This document shows, piece by piece, positions 23,822 to 36,359 of a stretch of 64,000 nt of DNA (the first letter of the stretch is position 1; each line of letters opens with the position of its first letter). The translations under genes were made by a program, and so were the position numbers. The stretch spans positions 186,001 to 250,000 of the forward strand of contig JASFXZ010000078.1 in the NCBI GenBank assembly GCA_032209605.1, given 5' to 3'. The notes beneath the pieces are model-generated. The model was not told the DNA's origin. It did not search any database and worked only from the letters and a program-made list of their open reading frames with translations. Source of the DNA: Mactromeris polynyma (lineage: Eukaryota > Mollusca > Bivalvia > Venerida > Mactridae).

Positions 23822-23884
23822 CTACCTACCCTTGGCTAGATCTGCCACTGGATTTCCATTTTTTACTCGGTTGGGGGGGGGGGG
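23822..23884 (-). mobile_element. Possible hAT-like terminus with G run
   Basis: On the minus strand the piece reads CAGTGGCAGATCTAGCC then AAGGGTAGGTAG, resembling the CAGTGGCGGATC-type ends common in animal hAT elements. A 12-G run (23873-23884) is on the other side. Only one end is visible, so this is tentative. Confidence 0.25.
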
Positions 23885-23977
23885 AAACAGGAAAAAACAA
23901 GACAAAATCTTTTGTTGATTCAGACAGATTTTACACACATGTATTCATAGAAAACTTCTGCTTCTCAAGATGATTGT

Positions 23978-23994
23978 AATAAAATAAGAATAAA
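23978..23994 (+). terminator. Two AATAAA polyadenylation signals (candidate)
   Basis: AATAAA at 23978-23983 and 23989-23994, about 400 bases after the stop codon of the candidate exon at 23500. They fit a 3' UTR but such hexamers are common in AT-rich DNA. Confidence 0.3.
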
Positions 23995-24535
23995 ATTTGC
24001 ATTAAAATGGTTGCTATGGTCGGTTGAGCATTATGTTGCCGGGGTAATTAAAACTTACAGCTGATCTCTCACTTCACTCTTCTCATATTTGTTACATTTT
24101 ATTTTGTTACCATGGTATGTGTTTCAAGTTGTTTAAAAATGGTGTTTTTTAAGAAAGGTTTGGGCTTGGATGAAAAAAAGGAAGGAAGATTGTATTGTTT
24201 CATTATATTACCAGTTTGCAAGTAATTTGAGATCCAGATTTTGGGATTTTTATGTGTCTGTCCATCTGTCAAATTATTGTATATAATATTAAAGCCCAAT
24301 AAAAATTTGTATATCAGTTTTTAAATCATGGTTGCTATGTATTTATAGTTACATAAATATCTTAAATCACTTAATTTATTCAATATGGTGCTCACGTTTC
24401 TTAACTTGAGACATATTGGCTTGTTTTTTGTGGGCAATGTCCTGAATTTTAACTGATATTCACACCACCTTTTGTTTAATGCTGGTTTATCCTAGGAGGC
24501 AATTCATTTCTATGTTGATAAAACCTTTTAAGCTA
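23995..24535. other. Unassigned intergenic-like stretch
   Basis: No gene or repeat recognised. The 66-codon minus-strand ORF at 24099-24299 is not called. Confidence 0.4.
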
Positions 24536-24702
24536 CAGTAAAACCTCGCCTAAAGACCAAGTCAATAATTAAAGAACGAAATGTTCAAGTCCATTTTGTC
24601 TGTTTTTCTCTCTATTCAACTTCAATATTAAGACCACCTCAATAAGAAGACCAGTTTTCAAGGGTCCCAAAGATTATTAGTCTTATTTTTTAGATTTTAC
24701 TG
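24536..24702. mobile_element. Pogo/Tigger-like MITE, family 1, copy 4
   Basis: Starts CAGTAAAACCTCGCCTAAAG and ends TAGATTTTACTG with TA on both sides. The core AAGACCACCTCAATAAGAAG then ACCAGTTTTCAAGGGTCCCA is intact. 167 bp. Confidence 0.8.
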
Positions 24703-25677
24703 TATATTTATTTATACCGCGATTTTATTTGAATTAAAATGATTCAAAACATTATTTTTTTGCCATAGTTGTGACAGTGTTTGGGAAAATGTTAACAAAT
24801 GAAGGGTTTAAGTCTTCTCAAGAAAAAACAACATGAAAATGTATAAATGCCATTAATAGATATATAGTTATATCTTATTAAATGAATCTATATACAAATA
24901 ATATTTTGTTGGCTTGCACTAATTTGTTTGTTGGCCTCATTTACTGAAGTTCCTCAAATAGTTAACAATGATCATAGCTCTGAACATAGGTCCCATTACC
25001 ATTTATGACCCTTTTGTACCCATCAATTAAATCCTGGTTTTTTATTGTTTTGACATTTATGATGACAAAGTTTGTTGTCTGACATAAAAAGTACCACCTT
25101 ACATCACCCACAAAAACTTGATATCAATAACAACATGTATACATGTATATTACAAATGCAGACCCAAAGTTCAGAATTTCTCATTTATATCAAAATCAAC
25201 AATACAAGCTATTAAATATGGAAAGTTCTGTTTCTGTAGCAGTGCTATTCAAATTGAGTTGGAAAACTAATTCTTACTTAAATGAATGAAAACATTTTAA
25301 AACCCTTAAGCTTGATAATGGACTGATCCATTAGTCATAAAAAGAACAGTTTATTTTTGTCTTGAGGTTGGTCAGGACATAAAAATCAAACAATGTGTGT
25401 TTTTCTTCAACGAAATACATTTGTGAGTATAACAGTTATTTGTGTAGTTATGTATTTTTTCAAAAGTGATACTATTCATGTCAGTAAATTAACTATAATG
25501 GATTACCAGGTTATGAATATTTATAGTGCCTGCTGGTGATGATTGGATAATTATTTAGTTTAATTATTTATGACGGTTTCTGCATTTTACTGAGATAACA
25601 GTGACATAAGTTAATACTTGCTCGAGTGTCTGAGACAGTTATAGTTTACAAATATTATAATATAGAAACAAAATGGA
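24703..25677. other. Unassigned intergenic-like stretch
   Basis: AT-rich with no supported gene or repeat, leading up to the CpG-rich patch. Confidence 0.4.
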
Positions 25678-25876
25678 AGATGGCGTCAATAAATCATAGA
25701 GTGAATAAACCCCCTTGTGTATGGCAGCTGCTGTCGAAGTATTATCCTTATAACCGGTATTACGATCGGTATTATGATCAGTAATAAAATATCCGACATC
25801 CCGAGTAGCAGAACTACAGCGTGCTATAGTACTAGCTCAGAGTCACTGTACGCTCAGAGTACGTAGAGCGGTGAGG
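25678..25876 (+). promoter_or_regulatory. Candidate promoter / first non-coding exon
   Basis: The motif AAGATGGCGTC at 25678-25688 matches the core of YY1-type initiator-proximal sites. The following 190 bases hold an unusual cluster of CpG (TACGATCGG, CCGACATCCCGAG, TACGCTC, TACGTAGAGCGG), while flanks are CpG-poor. GCG|GTGAGG at 25871 could be a 5' splice site for a short leader exon, and a matching acceptor occurs at 26551. Orientation, start site and function are inferred; a CpG cluster alone could have other causes. Confidence 0.3.
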
Positions 25877-26551
25877 CATGAGTTCATCGTTTTCTAATTG
25901 TCATTTTAGCCATCGCATGTAAAAAGTGAAGTCCGGTGATGAGATATTTTTGTACAACCGCAAGGTGTCTTGACAGGTTGATGGTTAAATTGTAAACATA
26001 ATAAACTGTAGTTGAGTTTAAATTGTGTTCATTCCTATATCTTACATACAACACTTCACGGAAGAAGGTTATATATGAAAGGTTAGGATGGTTTATTGTA
26101 GTGCATGTGTGTATACAGCACAGTGTTGATAGGATGTATAAATGATAGATGTGGATTATTGGTATCAACTGCTTTATATATATGGATTGATTGTTTATTT
26201 GATACACTTCGTTATTCAATAATCATTTGAAGATTTGTGTCAACTTTGACACATTAATTACTGGTATAATATCAGACTGGATATTGCCCTGTTTACAAGG
26301 TTTGTGTGTTATTAAAATAATCAATGAATTTGTTAATTATAAGCTTTATTTTGAACTATGCCGATTGTTGAATGGTGACTGAACGATACACCGTTGTATC
26401 GTGAATATTCACCGACTTGTCTGTCAAATGGTAATTGAATTATTATTTTTTAGAGGGTGTCGGTTGTCTGGATTGAAGTATGATTAACATGTCTTTTGTT
26501 TTGTGTAATTTATTATCAACTCTTGAATGGAATATTTTCTGTATATTACAG
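25877..26551. other. Possible first intron
   Basis: Lies between the candidate leader exon and the acceptor at 26550-26551. A 111-codon minus-strand ORF (25884-26219) has no recognisable features and is not called. Confidence 0.25.
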
Positions 26552-26769
26552 GTTACTGCACGGGATCGCACGGGATCACAAGCCAAAGTATGGAACCATA
26601 GCTAGTGTGCAGTGTATCCTGGATTTAATGTTTAAGTAATCAGCTACTTGAAGATATTATTATTAGGCAGACAATGGTGCTTGGATTATAAACGTGTTCT
26701 AATTAAAATTTTGTGGAAAAAATATATTACTGTGAAATATGTATTGTGGATTAAGTACGAGAAGTAGAG
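26552..26769 (+). other. Candidate 5' UTR exon
   Basis: TTTTCTGTATATTACAG precedes 218 bases that start GTTACTGCACGGGATCGCAC (with a local CGGGATC duplication) and end AAGTAGAG before GTAGGTAA, a good donor. Stops occur in all frames, so it would be non-coding leader. It lies about 680 bases after the CpG-rich patch. A model joining it to the signal-peptide exon at 48984 is attractive but unproven. Confidence 0.25.
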
Positions 26770-26775
26770 GTAGGT

Positions 26776-28299
26776 AATTTTTTTCTCCGGAAATATAATT
26801 GTTTGGTAATTGATTACACTGGTATTTCCACCTGTAATAGGCGGCTTGTAATAATGTGTTACAGTTTGTAACGTCAGTTATTCTCTACATGACTGAGTCG
26901 TCTGAACTAAAACATACATTTCTATGTAAATGTGTAAGTACTAGGCAATATACGCTTCTTTTAACCGAACGTTTTAATATATATTGTTACATTTATACAA
27001 TAAATTCAAAATGTAATATTGTACGATAAGGTGAGCTCGTGTTCAGTTATTAAATACATTCTGTATCAACACATAATTTAAACTTAATATACATGTTACT
27101 GTATTGAATTTCGAGTTAGTACAATGGTTGTCAGTCAAATGTTTTAAACGTATACATGAAGTATGCAGCATGACAAGAAAGTTGAGCACACTGGTCAAAA
27201 TTGGTATGAAAGTTTTGTAGGTAAATTTATTCATTTTAGAAAGTGTTTGCATAGATCTAACATATAATGTACAATCTAGCGGATATAAAGTGTCATAAGA
27301 TGAATTGACAGTTTTCTGAATTTGAAGGTATAAAATGTTAAAATGCTTCATAATGCAATTTATATCCTGCTGTGAGATGTATCAGCATTTTTCTTATACT
27401 TCATTTCTTACTGTTGCTAAATATTACTTCGATAAAATCTGTGTTACATATATTAGTGAAAACTGGTGAAATCTAAAAGCTTCTAGGTCCGGTTGTTTTA
27501 GTAAACTATATAAATGCACTTTATCACTCAATGCTTCGATGTGTTTTATGACTTTTTAAAAAGCAGTTTGGAATTCTGTTTCAAATACTGTCACGGTGTT
27601 CAGTCATACTATGATTATCTATGCACTATTTAGATACTGGTTAAATTTGTATGAAGTTGTATGAATTTAGGGATTAAGTAAAAATTTGACGAATTTTAAT
27701 CAAATTTGATAGCATGGGAAAACACTTTGTTTTTGTTGCTATACGACAAAATTCAAGGCATGCTTTTTTAATTTCTAGAAAAATAGAATCATGATTAATG
27801 GGAACATGTGAAAGATCGCCACGGAAACATTTCTGACATGCAGATTTTGATACATGTTTATCGTGTTACACTGAAGTTACAGATCGTTGGGATAAAATTT
27901 CTCTCAAATAAATTTTGCAAAAAAAAATAGTTTGATGTTTTGTGAAATAATGATTAATTAAAATCTTGTAACAAGCATGTATTGTGTAGATAATTTCAAA
28001 TATTCAAGATATGGTGCAAATCTGTTGTAACTAAGTGTTGGTAAGAAAACCCATTTAAATGAAGTATCAGTATTATTAAGATATCTCATTTCTGAGATAC
28101 ATATACAAATTAAATGTTAAACTGTTGTAATATGGAATGAAATGTGAAGACAGAACTGTTGTCATACCAGTAAATATCAAAATAATTGCTGTCTTTAAAG
28201 GCAATTGAAAACCTTCTATAATATAACATTTCATTTTAAAAGTAAAAAAACAAATGCACTAGCAGTAGTGATTTCTGCACTATTGTGTGGGTCAGCTTA
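26776..28299. other. Unassigned non-coding stretch
   Basis: AT-rich; no repeat or exon supported. The 102-codon minus-strand ORF at 27043-27351 has no recognisable domain. Confidence 0.4.
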
Positions 28300-28462
28300 C
28301 AGTGAAACGTCTAATAAGACCACCCTTGGTTCTGAAGTCAGTGTATGTTTTAGGTTGTCTGCTACTAGAGTTAAAATATGAGAGAAACATTGAAAATTGT
28401 TCCATTGAAATGTGGTCTTATTCATGAGATGGTCTTAAAATCTAGGGTGGTGTTTAAGTTAG
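28300..28462. mobile_element. Pogo/Tigger-like MITE, family 1, copy 5 (diverged)
   Basis: Starts CAGTGAAACGTCTAATAAGA after TA, continues CCACCCTTGGTTCTG and ends in a degraded inverted half (GATGGTCTTAAAATCTAGGG). It is closest to the copy at 42155-42302, which shares TTGGTTCTG, so these two form a sub-family. Confidence 0.6.
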
Positions 28463-29813
28463 GATATATTGCATGGTCCTTGCATAAATTATCATTTTGA
28501 TAATTTTAAAAATTATTTACAATACTCGTGATATATCAGTCAGTGATAAAACAAGTATTGATGATAATAATATATATAATATCAGTTTATAGCGGCACCA
28601 CCAGCTACAACAACAACAACTTCCTGTGAACATTGTACTGATTACATCAATGTTGCTGAGACTGCTTATTTCACCCTCCGTGTCCATCTTGTATAACTCT
28701 TGCTGGATTGTTCCGTCTGCAAATCTCTTGTGCCTATTATATTAATGTCTTTCCTATGCTAAATTTTGTCGATAGCAATGTCAGACTTTTTTATGAATTC
28801 GTGCAATTTTAGTTCCGCAGTCTCCAAAGTCTCCGTGACTCAACTGAACACATTGACCAAATGTTACATTGGCATAGCTTATATTAAATGCTATACTCCC
28901 CATAAAATATTCAAACTTATGTTTTAAAAACGTCTCGATCATTGAGTTTACATTTTCAGTTTTCATCCATGACAAAAATATCGTTCATATATTAAGTAAC
29001 ATGATTGTTGCTTATCAGCTGTTTTATGACAAACACACTCACCTATTGGCCTTTCAGTCAGTTGCTATGAAGCCAATGTCCTCGGTCTTGTCAACCTGAA
29101 GACCTAACTGGTAACTTATTTACTTTACAGTGAGACCCCTTCGAGGCAATGTCCTTATATTGCCGTTTATCAGGAGGAGATTTCCGACTTTTTTTATCAG
29201 AGTACCTGAACTTTACCGCCCCATACTCAGTTTATCATGTTGACATGAGTTGTATATACTTCTGACAGTAGTTAGTACTGTTCATTGTTACATTGCTCTA
29301 AGCAACAAAGGAATTACTACAACAATTAATTTTGTAATTAATATCTTACGGTAGAATAAAGAAGAATCTTGTCACATCTATTTTTAATTTGTTTTTTGAG
29401 AAACATCGCCATGAGTATCATAATCAACTTACAGGGTTTCAAAATGTTACTGGTTACAATGTACTTCTTCATTTAAATTTTTTAAATGTCAAGCTAGCTA
29501 TTCTTTGAAATAATGATGGTATGGACAGTTTGAATGTATGTAACTTGTTTATACCATCTCTAGACTTGTGGTCAAGACAATTGGTAGAAATTTCTGTCTG
29601 TAAGAATTTCCTTATCTAATATTTAAGGAGCTTTGAAAACAAACCCTATAATCTGATGAAATGTTCAATTGTAAGTGTGAAATTAGTTCATTTGTTTAAT
29701 TACTTTGTGTTGTTTTTTAATTTGAGATAATTGTTAAGTTAATTAATTGGATTGATTCAATTATCCTACAAAAGTTTAACTTGGCTTTAACTTACACCTC
29801 CACTGGCACACAC
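28463..29813. other. Unassigned non-coding stretch
   Basis: AT-rich; no supported gene or repeat. Confidence 0.4.
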
Positions 29814-30501
29814 GTCACAGCAAGTTTATCAAACATACAGCTCTAAGTCTGTCCACTAGCACTGGTTAGTGTGAGTTTATCAAACATACAGCTCTAAGTC
29901 TGCCCACTAGCACTGGTCACTCTAAGTCTGTCCACTAGCACTGGTCACTCTAAGTCTGTCCACTAGCACTGGTCAGTGTGAGTATATCAAACATACAGCT
30001 CTAAGTCTATCCACTAGCACTGGTCAGTGTGAGTATATCAAACATACAGCTCTAAGTCTGTCCACTAGCACTGGTCAGTGTGAGTTTATCAAACATACAG
30101 CTCTAAGTCTATCCACTAGCACTGGTCAGTGTGAGTATATCAAACATACAGCTCTAAGTCTGCCCACTAGCACTGGTCACTCTAAGTCTGTCCACTAGCA
30201 CTGGTCACTCTAAGTCTGTCCACTAGCACTGGTCAGTGTGAGTATATCAAACATACAGCTCTAAGTCTATCCACTAGCACTGGTCAGTGTGAGTATATCA
30301 AACATACAGCTCTAAGTCTGTCCACTAGCACTGGTCAGTGTGAGTTTATCAAACATACAGCTCTAAGTCTATCCACTAGCACTGGTCAGTGTGAGTATAT
30401 CAAACATACAGCTCTAAGTCTGCCCACTAGCACTGGTCACTCTAAGTCTGTCCACTAGCACTGGTCACTCTAAGTCTGTCCACTAGCACTGGTCAGTGTG
30501 A
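29814..30501. repeat. Higher-order minisatellite: 28- and 51-bp units in a 260-bp repeat
   Basis: Two unit types share CCACTAGCACTGGTCA. The short one (28 bp) continues CTCTAAGTCTGT; the long one (51 bp) continues GTGTGAGTATATCAAACATA then CAGCTCTAAGTCTAT. Two short and four long units make a 260-bp block marked by a GCCCACTAG variant near 29902, 30162 and 30422. Even the order of TATATC and TTTATC variants is repeated, so whole blocks were duplicated. Confidence 0.95.
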
Positions 30502-30780
30502 CTTTCCCATTACCATTTATGCTACGTCTGCTTTCAATCACAGACATTCGTCCGAAATTAATTAAAATCCTTTCAGACAAGATTAATTTTAGAAAATTTA
30601 TGCAAATATATTCTGTGTTGGTTTCGTAATAGAGGATATTGGATGTGGGTTGTTAGGACAATGTTAGGAGTACATCCTGTAAGACAAGGAACAAGGAATA
30701 ATGAAAGTATCTCTTGTACACAGCAACATTTACAACCCATACTCACTCAGCATCGTTTGTCTCAAGTGTCCAGTATACTA
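30502..30780. other. Unassigned spacer
   Basis: Unique-looking sequence between the higher-order array and a MITE. Confidence 0.4.
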
Positions 30781-30964
30781 CAGTAAAACCTCAATATATT
30801 AATTAAGACCACCTTCTGGACTCATGAAAACTGGTCTTCTTATTGAGGTGGTCTTAATATTGAGGTTGAATTAAGAGCAAAACAGTGTGAATGGATTTGA
30901 AAATGGTGTTCTTAATTTTGAGGTGGTCTTATTATTGAGGTGGTCTTAAGGTGAGGTTTTACTG
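30781..30964. mobile_element. Pogo/Tigger-like MITE, family 1, copy 6 (best ends)
   Basis: Starts CAGTAAAACCTCAATATATT and ends GTGAGGTTTTACTG, with TA on both sides. The arms are long: GAGGTGGTCTTAATATTGAGG and GAGGTGGTCTTATTATTGAGG-like segments make most of the 184 bp palindromic. No ORF. Confidence 0.85.
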
Positions 30965-32087
30965 TACATTAATATAACATAATTCATTTACATTTATTCC
31001 GAGTCAAAATAGAAAACGTGCATGGGGTAATATGATACATGCATGGGGTAAACACTTAAAATATACCCGTCAAGATGCAATACAGATAACGAAAAATATA
31101 CCATCAGATAGAAATTAACTTTCAGTTGGTACCAAAAATGCCCATGTTTTAAGCCCCCATGGTATTGAAAAACATTCGTATTTTCCCATGCACACTTTCG
31201 TTGTTGTCTCAGCATATTAACTGAATCAAGTTTTATGTCGACAAACAGTTATTTTATCAAACAAACAAAACATTTGATGCAAGCTTGCATTGTGACCTTA
31301 CCGACATGATGTTTAGGAAACTATTTATTGACATTATGAACGCTGGAAAATACTCAGTAGTACAAATTTTTGATGTTCCACAGTTATGCTTTTCCTGATT
31401 GATGGTATTACTTAATTGATACAAGAATTCTGTTGATTTATTGTGTACGAAATTGGTCCAAATATTTGCTTTAATATGAATAATTATTACACCTCATCAT
31501 GTTTGCAATATACATATATTCTGAGTTGTTGACTCTATCGATGTATACCCTTCTATAAGTATATGTTTTATTTACGACTGTATATTTTAGATATATGTAA
31601 AATGTGCGATCATATTCGCTAAACCAGCTTGGAATTACTGATATAAAAGATATGAATTCTTCTATCAAAGCATCATGTAGAACTACAAGAACATACAATG
31701 CATCAGGACCCAATATCACAAAAGATCGAAGTTGAAATCTCGCTGTCACCTGAGCTCCAAATTCAAGAACTTGTATTTTAAGTAACAAAACTCATAGCCA
31801 TTCTTATAACAGTTATGTAAACTAGATGTAACAATGTGCTGAAGCCACACAATATCAATGATAAGTTTGTTGCATAGCTTTAAATATTTGACTTCAGAAA
31901 AATCTGAGTTTGAGTAGAATTGTATGAGCAGAGGTGGGAACTCAAACACAACCTTATACATGTAGTAGACTCATCCTCAAAGTACATTGTTTCTATGTAA
32001 TGTCTGATAAATCTAAAACATATATAGTTATGCGTTATGAAATAGCTGACAATTTATAATATTCCAGTGTACATAATCATGTAACTG
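30965..32087. other. Unassigned non-coding stretch
   Basis: Two overlapping minus-strand ORFs (31471-31788 and 31746-31961) lack recognisable domains or exon boundaries. Otherwise featureless. Confidence 0.4.
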
Positions 32088-32222
32088 CAGTTAGAGTCGG
32101 ACCTTGTTTATTCGACAACCTTCTAACTCAGGAGTCAGTATCATACGAAATAGATATCAGGTCCCGATGTATCTTCTTACTTTTTCTTTGGCATGTCAAA
32201 TTAAAATGAGCTATTCAAACCA
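32088..32222. mobile_element. CAGT-ended MITE, family 2, copy 3 (partial)
   Basis: Starts CAGTTAGAGTCGGACCTTGT and carries TTCGACAACCTTCTAACT and AGATATCAGGTCCCGATGTA in the order of the copy at 2615. The right third is missing or too diverged to recognise. Confidence 0.55.
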
Positions 32223-33470
32223 TGTTTCCTTGCAGATCTAGGGTTAAAATACATCGAGGTAGGCTATGTTGGGGCCGCACTCCTTAACCTCTGTCTGGCT
32301 GTATTAATCTTAAACATAGGTAAAGATAAGTGTTTTAAATTTGAAGAAATGTGAAAAATGTATGAATTTATTCAGAAAAGTAAGAACAATAAACATAACT
32401 CTACCAGTAGAATCCACATACTTTACAATTCTAATAAACAATAAAAAGAAAATAACCTGCAATGTATAGGATTAATCTTTATGATTTTATGGTGAATTTG
32501 TACAGAGTACAAATTTTTTAATTTGTATATTTGTTGAGTAATGTATTAACAAATTTTCTAAGACTGTTATAAAAGTTCTTTAGCCTTTTTAAAACCTGTT
32601 GTTGCACTGTCACCATCTAATACAGTGGGTGATGTCCTTTCTTCGAGATCACCAATGCTTTCATTTATTTGTTTAACCCCTTTTCTAAAAACGTGGAAAA
32701 TATTTTGGTTAAAAATGATTAAAAAAGTTAAGCAGACAATGCCTAATTCAAATTGCACAGCAACCCATAAAACACTGTATCCATCTGTTATGTGAGCTAA
32801 ATTAATTCAGTGACTGAAATAAATTTTGATAAAACCATTGTTAACGTTACAATATTGCGTGCTTTTATTAAAACTACTCCCGAGTTAGAATAGATTGAAA
32901 TTAAAGTGTAAGTACATGACAATAACATCTCTTGCCTTAAAATTGTCCATTTAAATATTTGATAGGTTGAATCGTTTTTGAGTCAAGTGCCTCAAATTTA
33001 ATTTGAAGATTTGTGCGAGGGCCTTCAAATGGCCGTGAACAATTTAGATCGAAATGATACAATTTTAGGAAATGACGAAAAAAAATCTGTTCTGATCTTC
33101 AGTCACTATCTGTGATAGGATCTTTTCACTTTCAACGAAAAAAATGAAGCACCGATAGTTAGATGTTTATATTGTACACAATTTCATACATTATTACACA
33201 ACATAATTGTCACCTGTGTGGTTTTTGATTGTCCTACAATCAGTGAACTATAACCTTGTGTCATTTTTATTCTGTCAATTTACGGTTAAATGATTTTTTT
33301 GATTTTTTTCTCCAACAAAGAGAAGATCTGTCAAATAAGATATATAAAATCGTCCTTGATAGGAAGAATTATACATTGTTCATACAATGAATACACATGG
33401 AATATTTGTTGTTATATTTGCTTCAAGATTTCTCAGATATCAATTTTTTATCTTAAATTTTGAATGTAAT
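32223..33470. other. Unassigned non-coding stretch
   Basis: AT-rich; no supported gene or repeat. Confidence 0.4.
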
Positions 33471-33540
33471 ATTAAGGGTTCAATGCAAGACTATCGTAAC
33501 TCCTGTATAAAAAACATAGGAGTTACGATAGTCTTGCGTT
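33471..33540. mobile_element. Palindromic hairpin element, family H1, copy 1
   Basis: Perfect 20-base arms: GCAAGACTATCGTAACTCCT (33485-33504) and its exact complement (33518-33537) around a 13-base spacer. The left outer flank ATTAAGGGTTCAAT matches the flank of the copy at 60126, so the arm was once longer and the right side has decayed. Perfect arms indicate youth or pairing-driven correction. Confidence 0.8.
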
Positions 33541-36359
33541 ACACGCTCGGATTTTATTCCATAAATAATGCTTAAAACCTCTTGGCTGAAGTATTCCTTA
33601 ATGGGACAAACTTTTCAATGTCTGTCAAATTTTGGCATATTAATTACTTTACAAAATTACTCTATTTATTTCATTCTAGAAGATATGTATTATATTTTTG
33701 TGACATTTTTCGTTCAGATTTTATCAATCTCTGACATTTTTATTTTATTTACTGGATGATGTTTCAAACTCATCAATTCAACTCAAGTTTTACATATAAA
33801 TTGTTCTTGCTGGTACATCAGTTTTGTATGATGGTAGCTTGACTCTGCTTATAGTGTTTCATTTCTGATTATAAAAGTTAATTGTTGTTATATAAATATA
33901 CTGTAGCAATATATATTGAAATAGGAAGCTGCGTAGACAACATAGTATCATTGCCATTATATCTTTTCAGATTATATTGTTGCATTTAAATGTTAGAGTC
34001 ATAAAATCATGCACATTTCTTTAGAATATTTATTTAATTGGTGTATTTGAGTTCACATGTTGACTTGTATGAATTTGCATGTTCAAACGCTTAAATCCTG
34101 TGATAAGAATTAACAATAAACCATACTGATCATTTTTCAAGATTATCAGTATTTTTTCCGGCAGTCCAGTTTTGAGCTACTATAATTTTGAACACTCATG
34201 TACAATAGAGACATTTCAAAATAATTTTTACTTCTTTTTGTCAAGAAATATAAGTTCAGCAAACTATTTATCAGATTGGAAAGAAAAATAAAAGGAAACA
34301 CTCGTATTTGTGTAGCGATCGACACTAAGCAAATGACCATGTCAGTTTTGAACTGTGATTCAATGGGTGCAAAGATAATGGAGGTACTGAAATGCGGGCA
34401 GCCAAATGTTGTGAAAAAAGCCTTAAAAAGAAAGATATTAAATGAAAATAAAAACCTTAACAAGGAAAACAATGAGGGAGACAGGAAGAAAACAGACTAC
34501 AAAAAACATCGAAAACTCGTTACTCATGGTGTGACTACAATATATACCACTCGGAGCTTCTGGTGCATTCGGCTGATGAATAATTGATGGCTGGACTGCA
34601 CAATACATATCCTGACACTATTGTTGTTACCATGGTAAATGAGTTCTTTATGGAAAGACTGGCGTATTGATATATCGATAAAACACATCATATACACTGT
34701 AAATGAATCTAGATTTTGTATTTAGTTCACAAGTTCAATACAAGTCCCATGTGTCTTTTTACCAAATAAGGCGTTAAAAAACCATCAGTGACTGAAGTAA
34801 CGATTTGTATTGAACACATAGAAATGGAAATGCACTAGAATGAGGAAATACATATTTAAGTGCTGCGAAAAAACCATGCCAAACTCTTAATGACCTGACT
34901 GAACGATGTTTTACTGTAATGGACTCAGTTTTGGGATGTTGTTTAATTGAGTGCTTTCTGCCTCAAGAATGAATCATGGCCAAATACATGTTGGTGAACA
35001 ATTTTTATGGCAGAAAAAGACCAAATACAAATGAAAATGCACTCAAGTGCCTTTGTTAGCTACAGAGATGACGAAGACAAATTGTTTGCTGAATTTATAT
35101 TATGTTGGTGTAAAAAAGTTTTCGAAATGCCAATTTGCCATCACTGAGTAACAATGTTTCCCCCCCCCCCGTCTGTCCGTCCCCTTACCTATACAGTGGT
35201 CAGATTGTATTTGACTTCGTAATCACATGGTAGGGATTCTTTGTTTTCAATAAGAACCGGCCGAGTTTGCTAGTTCAAATGTGCATAGGTTGCATTGTTT
35301 TATCCCCTAGCTGGCTGGATACTTTTTTCTGTTTGGTCGGCTCAACCAAAACTTACTGACAACACTGGGGATATATGGTGAAATAAGGGATCAGTTATTA
35401 TACTGGTATATGAATGGCATGCATCCAGGATACATGTATGTATTGGGCTTGAATACGTTTAAAGACTTAAATCATTGTTTACATTGTGGGTGGAATTCCA
35501 ACAATTGAGTCAAACCTTCATTTTTGGGGCAGTGTAGGAGTGTTTCTATAAAATATTTTTGTCAGAACTACCATTTGTTATCTTCTGACCTGAAAAAAAA
35601 CTTGAAACATTCTTAAATGTTACGATTTCTTAACTTCTAAAACCTTTCCTGCGGAGTTTTCTTCTGCAATCTCAAGTCAAAATCTAAGTCTGTTTTATTT
35701 TATGACTTGTAACAGTGTTGATGCCAAGACACGTGGAGTACATGGCTTTATCGTTTGTGTTGCAAAGAAGCCTTTTAACAAAAATTATGATATTTTTCTT
35801 TTGATCTAGTGTATGTAGTTTGTGATAGATCAAAGGAGAGAGGTATACAGCAAACCTATAATATGATGAAGATGTATATTGCAATGTTGTTTTTGTATGC
35901 TGATATTAAATTGTTAATTATATAACTGTTGGCCTTCAGATTGGTAGGTTTAGTGTAACAAAACATGATTATATTTTGTACGAGGGATGTCAATGTGTGT
36001 GTTAACAAAGGTATCAGACAGGCATTACAATGATTATGCAATAATTACTTTCTCTTGCTATTAATGAACTCATGTCGGTCTTATAATGTCAACTGTAATA
36101 TCTTGCTTATTAATGTTATTACGATTCCGATTTTTAATTAGGTCAGACTAATTTATATGTCTTACTTGTCATGTTGATGAGAAGTTATGTAAGTTTTTAC
36201 ATTACAAGCCTAGAATAGTGTATGGTTTGGCTGGGATTTGCTGGTGCTTACTCATTACAGATTTGTGTTCACCAATGGCTTGAAAGGACGATAACATGAA
36301 CACCTGTAGTGGGTAGCAAGCAGGTGGCTTCCATCAAAGTTGTCCACTCTCCAACTTCA
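33541..36359. other. Unassigned non-coding stretch
   Basis: AT-rich; C run at 35160-35170 followed by GTCTGTCCGTCC. A 103-codon ORF (34276-34587) is overlapped on the other strand by a 108-codon ORF and shows no domain; not called. Confidence 0.35.

Noticed and set aside
34146..34587. 103-codon + strand ORF overlapping a 108-codon minus-strand ORF
   Set aside because: No recognised domain, no splice context, and a Lys/Asn-rich composition that follows from A-rich DNA; mutual openness on both strands argues for chance.
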